NCBI GenBank assembly: GCA_000711775.1
Contig: ARYC01001300.1
Location: forward strand, 1 to 64,000
Reading direction: 5' to 3'
Length of the DNA: 64,000 bases
DNA from: Oxytricha trifallax
Taxonomy: Eukaryota > Ciliophora > Spirotrichea > Sporadotrichida > Oxytrichidae
Position numbers and translations under genes: made by a program. Every line of letters starts with the position of its first letter. Position 1 is the first letter of the stretch. Positions 34,669 to 46,043 of the stretch are shown here, piece by piece. The notes beneath the pieces are model-generated. The model was not told the origin of the DNA. It saw nothing but the letters and a program-made list of their open reading frames with translations, and did no database searches.

Positions 34669-36959
34669 TTGATATATATAATTTTGGAAATTACTTTACT
34701 AATATTAATTATATATAAAAATAAGATTAATTTTTTCAGTATTTTTCTCGTCAACATATGGATAATAGCATTCTCGATATAGAATGACAGATTAAGTGAA
34801 ATTATTTTTACATTTCAATTCTTTTCAATTAGGTATCATTTCTCAAATTTACTAAAATAGGAAAATTTTGTTATTGAAAAATAGAATAAAAAATTAGTGC
34901 ATAAATTTGATTAAGCTACAGAAAAATATATGCCCGATTTAAATAGTAAAAATAAGAATAAAATAATAATCTCAAAAATAAATAGTTAAAATTTGATGAA
35001 GACGACATATTTTTTACAATTATAATTTCCTTTTGAATCTATCTTAGACTGCTAAACTCTCTATATAATTTAAATCAAGTCATAAAATTTTATTTTTAGG
35101 CTCGAACGAAGAATAAAATTTGTAGAAAATCATTAAATGCTGTTCTAAATAATAACAAAATACAAATTTAATTAGTTATTTTTAATTTTTTCCTTTTTGT
35201 GTAAAAATCTAATCGAATGATTAACTATAGAAAATTTAAGTTCTAGAGGGATCAAAATTTTTTAAATGATACAATAAACACTAAATGTTTATGAGTTTTT
35301 ATATATGTATACAATTTTTAATTTTATAAAAATATATATAATGCGTAATTAGATCTAATGATTTAGAAATAAATCTTTATTCAATTAAAAAGTCTAATCT
35401 TTAATTATAAATTGTGAAAATACAGTAAACCTATGTATATCAAAATATTTATCGAACTATTCGAAATAAAGACTGATTTTAATTTATGGTAAAAACCTTC
35501 TAATATATTCAAGGAAAATTGTTAATTTATATAATTAAAAATAGTCGTAAAGTTTATTTATAAACTTGGGATAAGTTTGATAAATATTTATTTTATTTTA
35601 TTTGTAATGTGCTTTTGTTTTTATATTTCATACTTATAATTTTAAAATTTTCTTCTATTTTTAGTTGACTTTTATCTTTGGTAAAATAAAGTCATCAGAG
35701 ACTCAATAAATATAATAAATTTTACACTATTTCTGAGATGCTATCTATTTCAGAAGATGAATTATATTCATTGTAACACCCCAAATTAAATGATTTTATT
35801 TCATAAATTTAAAAATATATATCACAATTTAATTATATAACCCCAGGCTTTACAATGCTTTGTCAATCTTTTCAGTTTGTGAATTTAATTTCTTTTAGCC
35901 ATAATTTTTACTTGAGTTCATTCCAATTTTTAATTAATTTTAAGTTGCTAGTAACTTGTCATTATCAATATGCTATTTTTCTTCCAATGGATAACTCTTT
36001 AAAATTTACTTTATTAAAACTTTTAGAAATCACCCCTATAATAAAAATATAAATAAATATATGTAAATTAAAATTTACTAATTTTTCTCTAGAAATTTAA
36101 CTTTATTATTAATTGAGGATCTATTGCATAGAAAATTAATTTCGTTTTTATGAAGGGGACGAGTGTAATTTATATAATTAATTGATTGTAAGAAAATATA
36201 TATTTTAATTAAATTCATAATAATTTTGCTTAGAATCACAACTTTAGTTGATTGTAAGTGATAAATAGTTTTTGTTTAACGAATTCGAATTTTGATTCTT
36301 TATAATATCTGTATTGTTTAATGTATTCGTTCTTAATTTAAATATAATTACAATATAAATATATTTATTAATTTAAAAATATATATATAAAATCTCATTT
36401 AATTTGAGAGTTGGGTTAGTGAGAGTCCTAGTAGATTTAAAATAAGTTGCTCCAGTTTCACGAAGATTCTAATCATTAATATTTAAACACAAATTCCATA
36501 GAATGATTATTAAATCTGTAATTATTTATAAATGATTTAAGCTGTGCTTCACATTTGAATTGTACATTAAAAATAAATATGAGGGTTGACTTAAAAACTC
36601 AAACTAATTTATATATACTGATATCCTTCAAAAAATTATAAATTAAAACTAATGGTGAAAAACTTAATAAGTATTGTTTTTAAAGAAGATATTGGAAATT
36701 TATTCATTTTTTTATCCTAGAAAACCTGACATTCAAGTAATTTTCACTATATTTTTTAAATAATAGTACGACTGTGAAGACTTTGACAACTTTATCAATT
36801 AAGATTAATAATAACTGCTATTTCTATTCTTGATTCCACCACTCTTTTAAGAAACTATTAAATTTATATATGATTGGTAATATTTTGTATAAGGAGTGGA
36901 ATTCAATTTAATTATAGTAATTTTTATTGCGAAAAGACATTCATATTATTGAAAAGAAG
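34669..36959. other. AT-rich region with no clear gene
   Basis: More than 2 kb at roughly 80% A+T. The ORF at 35855-36052 is mostly Leu/Phe/Ile from AT-rich codons and is not convincing. Nothing else could be supported. Confidence 0.5.
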
Positions 36960-37290
36960 TTTATCAATAAAAAGAAAAAACTTATTTTAGTTTTTGATTG
37001 CAACTCTGTCTTTTTTCCTATATATTACTAATAATATTCTTTGAGCTAAAATTGTTTTCAGGCACTTGATGAAATAAAGCTTTATTCAATTGATAATTGA
37101 GTTGAAGAATTTGCATTTTGTGATTTTGTATGCTGTTAGAGTCTCGAGGAGATCCACGATATTTTAAATATTTTTATAATAGTTTTATGATGATACTTTG
37201 AATAGTCCGAAGAATAGTTTGAGTTATTCTTGCCGATAGAGGACTCTCTCTTGTTAATGGTGCCATTTTATATGCTTAAGTCTCGATCTT
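36960..37290 (-). CDS. Unrecognised coding-like segment, partial
   Basis: On the minus strand one frame reads GTINKRESSIGKNNSNYSSD, YSKYHHKT and then HTKSQNANSSTQLSIEQSFI before a TGA near 37070. The Ser/Asn/Gln composition is like genuine genes here, and no ATG is in that frame. A different frame has an ATG at 37268 (MAPLTRESPLSARITQT) but less convincing composition. It may be an exon or germline segment of an MGC-family relative. Confidence 0.3.
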
Positions 37291-37395
37291 AAAAATATAA
37301 ATAAATATATTTTAGGGAATAAATGAATTTTATATATATATAGATATATAACTTAATAATTTGATCTTTTAAAATTACCAATATAATAATTATAT

Positions 37396-38353
37396 AAATG
37401 TTCTGGCCGAGACCTCCACCCTCCATAAAAAAACATGACCCCCAACCCTTAATAATTAAATTTTTCAAATTATATGAAAAACATATTATTATACCTTTAA
37501 TCATGCGCTATCTTAAAAAATTCTTTCCCTGCGGACAGCTACTTTTATTTATTTTTTTATTTGAATACCGTGTATTTTCGTCGACTTTTATTCATACATG
37601 CTTCTATAGGAAAACATTTCAAATGCAACTTAATTTTGAGTGTCATTAATTTTAATTTAATTATATCTATTAATAAACTTACACAAATTTTATTTTTTAA
37701 TTTATTTTTCTTTTTAATTGTCTTCATTCGCCTTAATTCTTTAAAATATTTTGATAAACATTAAACTTTTGTTAAAAAATTGTCTTCTCAGATTTTAATA
37801 TTATGATAACAATAATAACATTTTGAGTAATTTTTATCATAAACTATTATATAAAATTCACAATTTAAATAAATGAATTCAATAAGATGGGTTAAGACAT
37901 TCATTAATCAGCAATGAATTAATTTCATTTTTTAAAAAATTATATAAATCACTTCTGTTATTAGGGTCTACCTTTATCATTTTAGCACTACCTTTTTGTT
38001 TTTCTAAAATTTAATTAATTTACATGAAAAAGTTTCATCTCATTTCTATAATATAATCCCTCTTAATCTTTTCGGAAGAAATAAAAACACTTTTAATAGT
38101 AATGATAAATATTGAAATAACACTAATGACACTCAAAATTAAGTTGCATTTGAAATGTTTTCCTATAGAACCATGCATGAATAAAAGTCGATAAACATAG
38201 ACACTATTCAAATAAAAAATAAAGAAAAGTAGCTGCTCGCAGGGAAAGATTATTTTAAGATCTCGCATGATTAAACGTATAATAATATCTTTTTCATATA
38301 ATTTGAAAAATTTAATTATAAAGGGGGGAAGGGGGTTTGGTCAGAGCATATAT
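37396..38353. mobile_element. Element with long (about 240-260 bp) terminal inverted repeats
   Basis: The left arm, about 37396-37655, and the right arm, about 38118-38353, are inverted copies of each other. Examples: TTTAATCATGCG with its complement CGCATGATTAAA, TTCTTTCCCTGCGGACAGC with GCTGCTCGCAGGGAAAGA, and TGCAACTTAATTTTGAGTGT with its complement. The arms differ by roughly 10-15% and small indels. The interior of about 460 bp is AT-rich and encodes nothing I can identify. Probably a non-autonomous DNA transposon, 0.96 kb long, AT-rich apart from a C-rich stretch near each end. Open frames inside the arms are side effects of the repeat. Confidence 0.7.
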
Positions 38354-40960
38354 TATTTTAAAAAAGAGCTTGATCATGGTTATTAATTAATTGTGAATGT
38401 TAAAGTATAAATTTTCCTTCGTTTTTTATATTACGACTTGGACTAGCTGAATTTTTTCGAATAAATTTAAATCCAAGATCTGGCTTTTTCTAGGATACAT
38501 CTTTCTGAAAGTATTAAAAAATTAAAATTAAATTTACATAATAGTAAATTAATATTATTATTTTGCTTAGTAATATTTTTACTTTTTACCTCTCTTTATA
38601 TGCATTAGATCAAATTTAAATATATTAATAGTTATTATTTAAATTCCACAATTTTATTGATTTATATATCGATGTTTAATTTCTCTCCTCTGGCTGTTTA
38701 ACTTATAGCCTAACTTGATATTATAATAATTCATAAATAGATATAGTGTAATCTTAATAGTTTGCAAATTTATAATTAGGTTTATTCTGTGTAACTTTTG
38801 GAGTTAGCAATCTTTTAATTTGAGGCAATTTTAATTCATCTTATTTCGATCTGCATTAACTTAGTTTTTAGGCTTTGCTTCCTTCTATCTAATTCACGTG
38901 GATTTATCTACTATAAATATTTAAATGATAAACCATGTTTTTTTATATAATTAAAATTAATATATATTTTTAATTAAACACATGGATTAAAGTTTTCTTG
39001 GATGATTAACAACCCATAATTAGCACTTTAGTTTTAGAATACTTTATAATTTTTCAAAAATTAATTAATATATTGCAAATTTTATTTATCTTTAAATTAA
39101 CAACGTTATCTAATTACCTTTAATAATTAAATAACTATATTTATCATACGAATCAATAATCTAAACTTACATAAAATCTTTAAATACCTTAAATACTTTC
39201 AATCAGAATTAAAAAATTATTAATGTTTTAATTTAAATTTTAATGTAATAAAATAATTAACATATTTTTTTGTTTGTTTAAAAAGCAATTAATAATCTCT
39301 ATATATAATTTCTAATTACAAATCAAAAGTATTAAATTTAGTTTTCAAAATAATAAAAGGGCTGGTAAATATATATTGTAATTTATAGTTATAAAAAATT
39401 AATTTATATTTTTAAGATACAGAATGGGTGACAAATTTAGAGGTTTAAAATGAGCAAACATCGACAAATAATAGGTATAATTTTTTAAGATAATTAGAAA
39501 ATATATTACCCAAAAAATCAATTGAATTTACTTTTTATAAAATATTTAACTTATAAATTAATTATTTTTACTTAATACTTATTCTAAGAATCAATATAAT
39601 TATTATTTTTATTTCTGAACAATTCTTATAATTATTAAATAAAATATCGTTTAATTTTTAAGTTCAATAATTAAGAAATATCTTTATATTTAAATTCGTA
39701 AATTATAATGAAAGCCATCTTTTAAAGTTCTATAAAATTCAAATTACTCTTAAACTAATTTATATATTAATATGCCTCTTTAAATCAGATAAAGTCAGTA
39801 ATATTATGTGATACACCTACTTATGTAAAGTTTTAATTTAAAATATTTAAATAATTTAATATTTTTCTCTAAGAAACCTTTCATAAGCATAATACCTTAG
39901 AATTATTATATTAATTGGTTGGATTATTGAATGATTGAATATAATTTTAAATAATATCTTAATAGACTAATGGGCAATTTATAAAAATTGAGATTACTAT
40001 CGACTATATAGAAGAAAAATTAGAAAATAGAAGCCAAAATTAATCATAGATAATATGAAGAATTTAGTTAAATTAATTTATCAATTTCAATAAATATACA
40101 TAAAACTTAGCAAGTTTAATTAAATATAAATTATCTATAGAATTATTGAATAGATAATAACTATTTGCAACTTTAATACTAACCATTAATTAATAAATTA
40201 ATTAGATTACTTTATTTATGATTTCATCTTTTATAAACAATATTATTTTTCAATTCATTTTCTATCATATTCTATCTAAAAATATAAGCAAATTTCTAAA
40301 ACTTAATTTTAATATATATTCTCAACATCTTCTGATAGGTAAGCATCTCCAATTTCTGAGTCTCTTTTAGGTGTAGTAAATTCATGATCAGTGAAAATAT
40401 AACTTCTATTAATAATCAAAATATCATAGTTATATTAGATTTATAAAAATAAATTAAAATAAAAATTTATAAATTTAAATTAGTAAATTATTTATGCTTA
40501 TAACTTAAAAAAATTTTTAAAAATAATTTATACATATATTCTTGAATAAATTATATTTCAACATCTTTGAAATTTATTTGTTGATTTTATTAAAAAACAA
40601 TTATATTTTTTTATTTGTTCAAAATAATAATTATATATTTAAAAATTCTGATAGACTTTTCTAGCTACTATATTCTTATAGACGTCATCAAATCATTTGA
40701 GATTTTTTCATCTTTTATTAATTTAATATATTTTTAAAAAAATGAAATTAATCTACTGCACCATAAATTCCAGGCTAAGCTCTAGTCTTCAATTAATAAA
40801 GCTTATTAATCTCATGAAATTAAGATTAATAATTTTCTTTATTCTCAATACTATTTTAATCACCATATATCAAATTGGTTGGAGTTTATTATTATTATTA
40901 AAACCAAGACAATTTCTGAGTATCTTAAGAAACAGGTATAATGGGTTCTTAAACTTTATT
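38354..40960. other. Very AT-rich region with no recognisable feature
   Basis: About 2.6 kb at more than 80% A+T. I found no gene block, no telomere repeat and no strong inverted repeat. The small ORF at 40742-40966 has a skewed composition and no supporting context. Confidence 0.5.
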
Positions 40961-40975
40961 ATATAGATAAATAGA

Positions 40976-41355
40976 TTGGGGGGGAAGAAGTTTTCTACCC
41001 CCGAAATTGTATATGTACCTAAGGGGGAAGTTTCCTGCCCCATACATAAAAATATATATTTTATAAATTTGTCAAAATCTTTATCATAATTCATATTTTA
41101 ACATTCACTATTTTTTATAATGATAAAAATTTTAATTATTTTTTCAAAGTAACATATATTATTAATTAAAAAAATTAGTGCAACATATTTTATAATATAT
41201 AATGAGGCAATTGAAAAATATAAACCTTGAAATTATATTAAAATGTTTTTATATAGGGTTAATATATAATATAAATATAAAGGTTGGGGGAGGAAACTTC
41301 CGTAGGGAACGGGAAACTTCAGGGGCTGCAGGATACTCCCCCCTAAAAATTGAAA
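40976..41355. repeat. Pair of G/C-rich islands in imperfect inverted arrangement
   Basis: In DNA that is otherwise over 80% A+T, 40976-41044 holds a G-run then CTACCCCCG and GGGGGAAGTTTCCTGCCCC. At 41282-41347 stand GGGGGAGGAAACTTCC, GGGAAACTTCAGGGG and ACTCCCCCCTA. The complement of the first (GGGGCAGGAAACTTCCCCC) matches the start of the second. Together they could be the ends of a roughly 380 bp inverted-repeat element, or a G-quadruplex-prone pair. No coding content. Confidence 0.45.
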
Positions 41356-42361
41356 TAAAACTTACAGTAAGTTATTATTTATATCGAAATCATTTTATAC
41401 CACTTTCTCATTTTATTATATATTTAAAGATTGTTGGGTGTCACTCTGGTTATTGAGGTGACTTTCATTTTCAATTAAAATTGTAATTTTAATAATAAAA
41501 AAATAATTTATTTCATGTAAATATTTTAATTAAGGAAATTAATTAATTTATAAATTAATAATTTATAATATTTTAAATCCGTTTTCTAATTCCAGAGCAA
41601 TCAATTAATTATTAATATACTCATAAAGGTTTTTTAATGAAAAAAGTTTAGTATGAAATTGGTAAATTTATTATTTATTTAAGTCAGAATAGTCTAATTT
41701 TGCATTAGGAGATAATTGGGTTTATAATTGAATTTAATTCATATTTTTTGTGATTTTATGATGCAAATATAATTTAACAATATTAAAAATAAATAAATTC
41801 AAGGCTTTGTATTTTCAGATTTTGAGAATTGGATGGAAGAAATTAAGAAATGTCAGATTAATCATAATTAAGCAAATTTTGAACAATTTATGTTGATGTT
41901 GAATTTTAAATATCATTCCAAACCCTTTTAAAATTTAATACTTAAAGTATATAAAGATATGTTTTTGAATTATCTATATCGCAATCTTACATAAAATCTT
42001 AGTTTGCCACAGAATTTTAATGTGAAGGTTGTATGTTACGATTAATTTCAAATTAATTTTGATCATTCCTGGATGAAATCCTTTTGACTTTGTATTTTAA
42101 ATCTATTTTCTTCTGTAAATCTTTTTAATATTTAGATTTTAGATATTTATAAAATTTAAAGAATCTTCGAAGTTGAGGTTATTTTGGGATTTAGGATAGA
42201 GTTTACTCTCTTGGTTAATAAGCAGTGGTGAAAACTTGAGATCCCCATTTAGATAGATTTAAGAGTTTTTCAACTTTAATTATTGATATACTTATAAAAA
42301 TTCATCATTATAATTTTTTGAAAATTTAATTAAAAAGCATTTTGAAGTCCTGACTGATTGA
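41356..42361. other. AT-rich region, possible remains of an MGC-family 3' part
   Basis: About 80% A+T. A minus-strand stretch near 42200-42260 (LNLSKWGSQVFTTAYQPRE) is coding-like but short. Nothing else could be supported. Confidence 0.4.
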
Positions 42362-42706
42362 TCAAAGTCTAATCATTAGTCTTGGCCATCGAATTTTAAG
42401 CATTTCTGTCATCGTGATTTGAAATTCTCTTGGATTATTTTGAATTTTTATGCTTCTTTATCCCAGCAGAAAATCTCTTCTTGCAACTATCTTCTTATTT
42501 CTGCAATTGATTTAGAAAGAAGCACTCAAATCCTTTTTATGGTTTTTCATACAATTTGTATATAAAAGCATAATTTCATAAGAAAATATAATGTCACTAT
42601 ACCGCTTTACATCTAAGAAGTAGTCTCCATTCTAAACTTTTACTTTGCCATTTGTTAATGGCGATTTTTCTGATATTACTATGTTTCCTGACTAACTGCA
42701 ACCCAT
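42362..42706 (-). CDS. MGC-family gene, copy D (divergent), possibly partial
   Basis: The start at 42706 reads MGCSQSGNIVISEKSPLTNG and KVKVQNGDYFLDVKRYSD, following the pattern MGC-x-x-S...KSP..NG...GD.YF of copies A-C but with low identity elsewhere. The frame stays open to TGA 42362 (114 codons), though the second half (INCRNKKIVARRDFLLG) may be read-through into non-coding DNA. It lies beside the scramblase-like gene, whose TGA is at 42873. A Gly-Cys N-terminus again suggests dual acylation. Confidence 0.5.
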
Positions 42707-42872
42707 AAGTGGTAAAATTTTTCAAGTTGTGCTTCTAATAAAATTTCTAATAATTATATAAACTTGTTTAATCTTTAATTGTGCGTAAACTGATTTGATC
42801 TACATATTTGTTTACATCTTTAATTGAAAGAGTAATAATATGAAAAGTTTTATTAATCATATTCTTTAAATT

Positions 42873-44180
42873 TCAAAAGCAACAGGGTAATAAACAACAT
42901 AGCATACCTTTACAACTACTTACAGGCATTCTTTTATTAAAGAAAGTTTGATCAATCATTTGGACAGCACTTAAAATTAATAATTTATCCATAGGCGAAG
43001 AGCTTCTTGGGAACTCAATATAATAAGCAGTTGCATTAGAACAAAAATCTGTCAAAAAATCAATTGATTATTTTCTAATAAGTCCTATACAGCGGCCTGT
43101 GGTTCTTAAATCTCTAATTTAAAAATGTAAAGGAGCGAAAACACTTCCAAAAGTAGAATGGGTAGAGCTTGAAGGAAAAGTAATTTCATACTTTGGTGGC
43201 TGATTTATAGGACCTAAGACTGCTGTTCCCTTAAAATAGGGCCTTTTATTTATTTCTATAAATCCTGAGTAAGTTCCTTCTACATTCAAATATTACTTCA
43301 AGATTACTTAGGGGTCTAAAGTTTGATTTAGATTTACGTTGTACTAAACGTCAGCATTTTTATAAGATTAAATATGTGTGTTCCTCTATATATCTTAAAG
43401 CTTTCTTAAATTTTCTTGAATCTTATCTTTCCACTCTTTTTTCATGGTAGAATCTATTGTTACATTCAATTCTGCATAACTATTGCCTCCAAATAAAGGA
43501 CTGCAAGAAGTTTTCGTTTTCTAAATTGATGCTATTACTTCAGGGCTTATAAATGAGGTGATATTTGATTTGAATTATTTCATGCCTGACAAAAGCAAAC
43601 ATCTCTAGCCTGCATCTGACTACTCTTTAAATTCCAGCAATTGGTAATTAAATTGCTTGTTCTTAATCTACTCTAAAGCTTCAAATGTAAGCTTTTTTAG
43701 TACTTTATAGACAGTGGGTACCATATATAGACCACAAGTTAATCTTTCAGCCATTTCTGGCTGCTTAACTAGATATAAACTGTCACTGTAGTACAGATCT
43801 TACTCTAGTTCTGTTAAGTGATCAAATTCTTAAGGAGTTATTATATATCGATTGTCAATAATAGCTTTTTCAAGGATTTATTTGGCTCTCTGTCTCTATG
43901 GATCATCTAGTATGTCTTTATTTAAGGCAATTTTATCTTTCTTTCTCTTTGTTTTCAAAGTGAGATATCTATCGGGATTATCATCAGTTTCAAAATGATA
44001 TTAGAGATTTTTCTTTTTTATATCGTCTACTTTTACTACTTATCTTTAACGTTAGGATCCATCAATATTTTGATTGGATCTTTAATTTTCAAGTTATTTT
44101 ACTACATATGGATCTTTCAAGTCGTCATAGAATATTCTCGTACTTAAGTCTATATTATTGCTAGTCAAGCTACTAATCAT
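42873..44180 (-). CDS. Phospholipid scramblase-like protein with Cys-rich C-terminus
   Basis: A single exon of 435 residues, MISSLTSNNIDLSTRIFYDD to TGA 42873. The C-terminal half carries EGTYSGFIEINKRPYFKG, APLHFQIRDLRTTGRCIG and FLTDFCSNATAYYIEFPR followed by PMDKLLILSAVQMIDQTFFN. The order and spacing resemble the scramblase/LURP1-like barrel and its last hydrophobic helix (family form FP.[23 protein letters not shown]). The last residues, CKGMLCCLLPCCF, offer several Cys for palmitoylation. The N-terminal 150 residues are charged and Gln-rich. Scramblases move lipids between membrane leaflets or act as membrane-bound regulators. The family call rests on pattern memory and is moderate. Confidence 0.65.
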
Positions 44181-44407
44181 GTGTTATTAAAACTAAAAAG
44201 TTATTAACAATGGATTCATATAAGTGTATTGTATTTTGTAGGAAAGAATTCTATTTGTATTATCTTTCCATTCTTTCGTAAACTTAGTACAAATTGAAGG
44301 AATATATACTTGCTTTTTTTATTCTTTTATATATTACTATATTAGACATTATTGATTTACTAAAACAACAGCCCTAAACAATTATACTTTAATATCAGAT
44401 TTTTATC

Positions 44408-45908
44408 TCAATTTATTTGATTAAATGTACTATAATTGATTCCTTTTATAAAATCACTTATTTAATTTAATTCCTTATGAATATTAGAAGGAATATGAGA
44501 ATGTTTCCCTGTGTTTTTTGATTTGCCAATTAGCTATTTATAACTCATCATTTCCGATGATGTATCATTTAGAATTTTAGCTGGACTTTTACCTAACAAA
44601 TTAGTTTAAGTAGTATCCATGAATTAATTTCCTTGTTCTTCAATCCTTTGATTCTTTGGAGATGTTAATTTTAAAAATTAATCCATTGTATGGTTCATAT
44701 TGCTGTTATCTTTCACTAAACCTAGTACATTATTTGGTTACTGTCTGAAAGTTTGATAGATTGCTGAATTTTAAGTTTTGTTTAGACTTGATTGGGATTG
44801 TGAAGTCAACTGCCTCTAGATCAAGTTATTTATGTTATTTTGATTTTATTATTCTCTAATAGATGGAGATTGCGGTTATAACTATGGTAATCCAGGGTTT
44901 ACATCGAAATAAATTTGAGTCCTGTTGTTGGTAAGAGTATAAAATATAAATATATATCTTCAAAAATTGGAATTCTATAAACAATCAGAGTACTAAGAAA
45001 TAACTAATAACTAAAGATATCCATTACTTTTAATTATAAATACATACGGAAAAAATTAATAAAACTTGCATATATATTAGACGCTAATCTATTTTTATAT
45101 ATAGCTCTATTCTTTAAGAAAGCCTAGTTATATTTAGCTCATTTTTATGTCAAAAATTTATCTAAAAACAATAATTTTTTAGCATAAAGAAGATTATACC
45201 TTTAAATATAATAAAGTTGTTAATTATGACAATATGTTTATAAATTATTTGAGTATTTTTAGATAAAAGTGCATAATAAATCTCTATATAAAATTATTTG
45301 TTGTTGTTCTGAGGTTGCTGACTTAAGTCATCGGTTGGTGAGAAATTAGAGATAGATTGAATTGTTTCATTAGTTCCCTAGCGAACAAGATTACTATTCT
45401 ATAATGAATTGAGGCGGTTGAAGGAATTCAATCGTGGAGTCTAGGCCTATATAAGTTACACAAATTTACTTTGATTCAACTCAAAGTTAAATACAATTTT
45501 GCTTTTAAAAATAATAATAAAAAAATTGAGTTATTGTCTGAGTAACTTCTAATTTTCTTTTGGGTTGTTGGTTAACTTTGTAATTAATTTTAGATTATTG
45601 GAGAATATAAAGTTTTTCAAGTAAATAAAATAATAATAATCCTTGATTAAAATTTAAGATTTTCCTTACTCTTTTATGCTGAAAGAATTGAATAATTTCA
45701 AGTAAATTTTTGTAAACTTATTTTTTATATTTTTTTTGCTATATATAATTTAATTGTTTTAATTAAATTTTAATTACGATTTAAATTTAAATAGCTATCT
45801 ATTATATTTAAACATTAATATCATTCCATTTCTTGAATCATTTGAATTATCATTCATTCCATTAACAGCATTATTATAGGCTTATTAAGGAGTTTAGAAA
45901 TCTTCCAT
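44408..45908 (-). CDS. Unrecognised Gln/Asn/Ser-rich protein, interrupted
   Basis: The start at 45908 reads MEDFQTPQQAYNNAVNGMND. A second coding block (about 45450-45300) reads QTPRLNSFNRLNSLQNSN and NFSPTDDLSQQPQNNNK. A third (about 44940-44408) reads QIYFDVNPGLPQLQPQSP, QSSLNKTQNSAIYQTFRQ, KSPAKILNDTSSEMMSYK and ends at TGA 44408. Between blocks 1 and 2 the AT-rich DNA has no TGA, so the frame stays open by chance. Between 2 and 3 (about 45290-44950) there are frame changes. These gaps are likely IESs or introns. No domain recognised. Confidence 0.55.
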
Positions 45909-46043
45909 TTTAAAAGAAAATATGTTATTTTTAGATAAAAATATAAAATCTTGTAACTAAATATTGTGTTATTTTTATACTACTTTAGTGTAATAATAAT
46001 GGAATATATCGAGTCATATAATTTTAATAATTAATTAGTAAAA

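Noticed and set aside
35855-36052. Plus-strand ORF of 65 codons in the AT-rich block
   Set aside because: Composition follows base bias, with no homologous block and no flanking gene structure.
37398-38268. ORFs on both strands within the TIR element
   Set aside because: They are the same arm read in two orientations and show no protein family.
45480-45820. Open minus-strand frame linking two blocks of the gene at 44408-45908
   Set aside because: The text is AT-driven (Lys, Asn, Phe, Ile, Leu) and open only because TGA is rare in AT-rich DNA; more likely an IES or intron.
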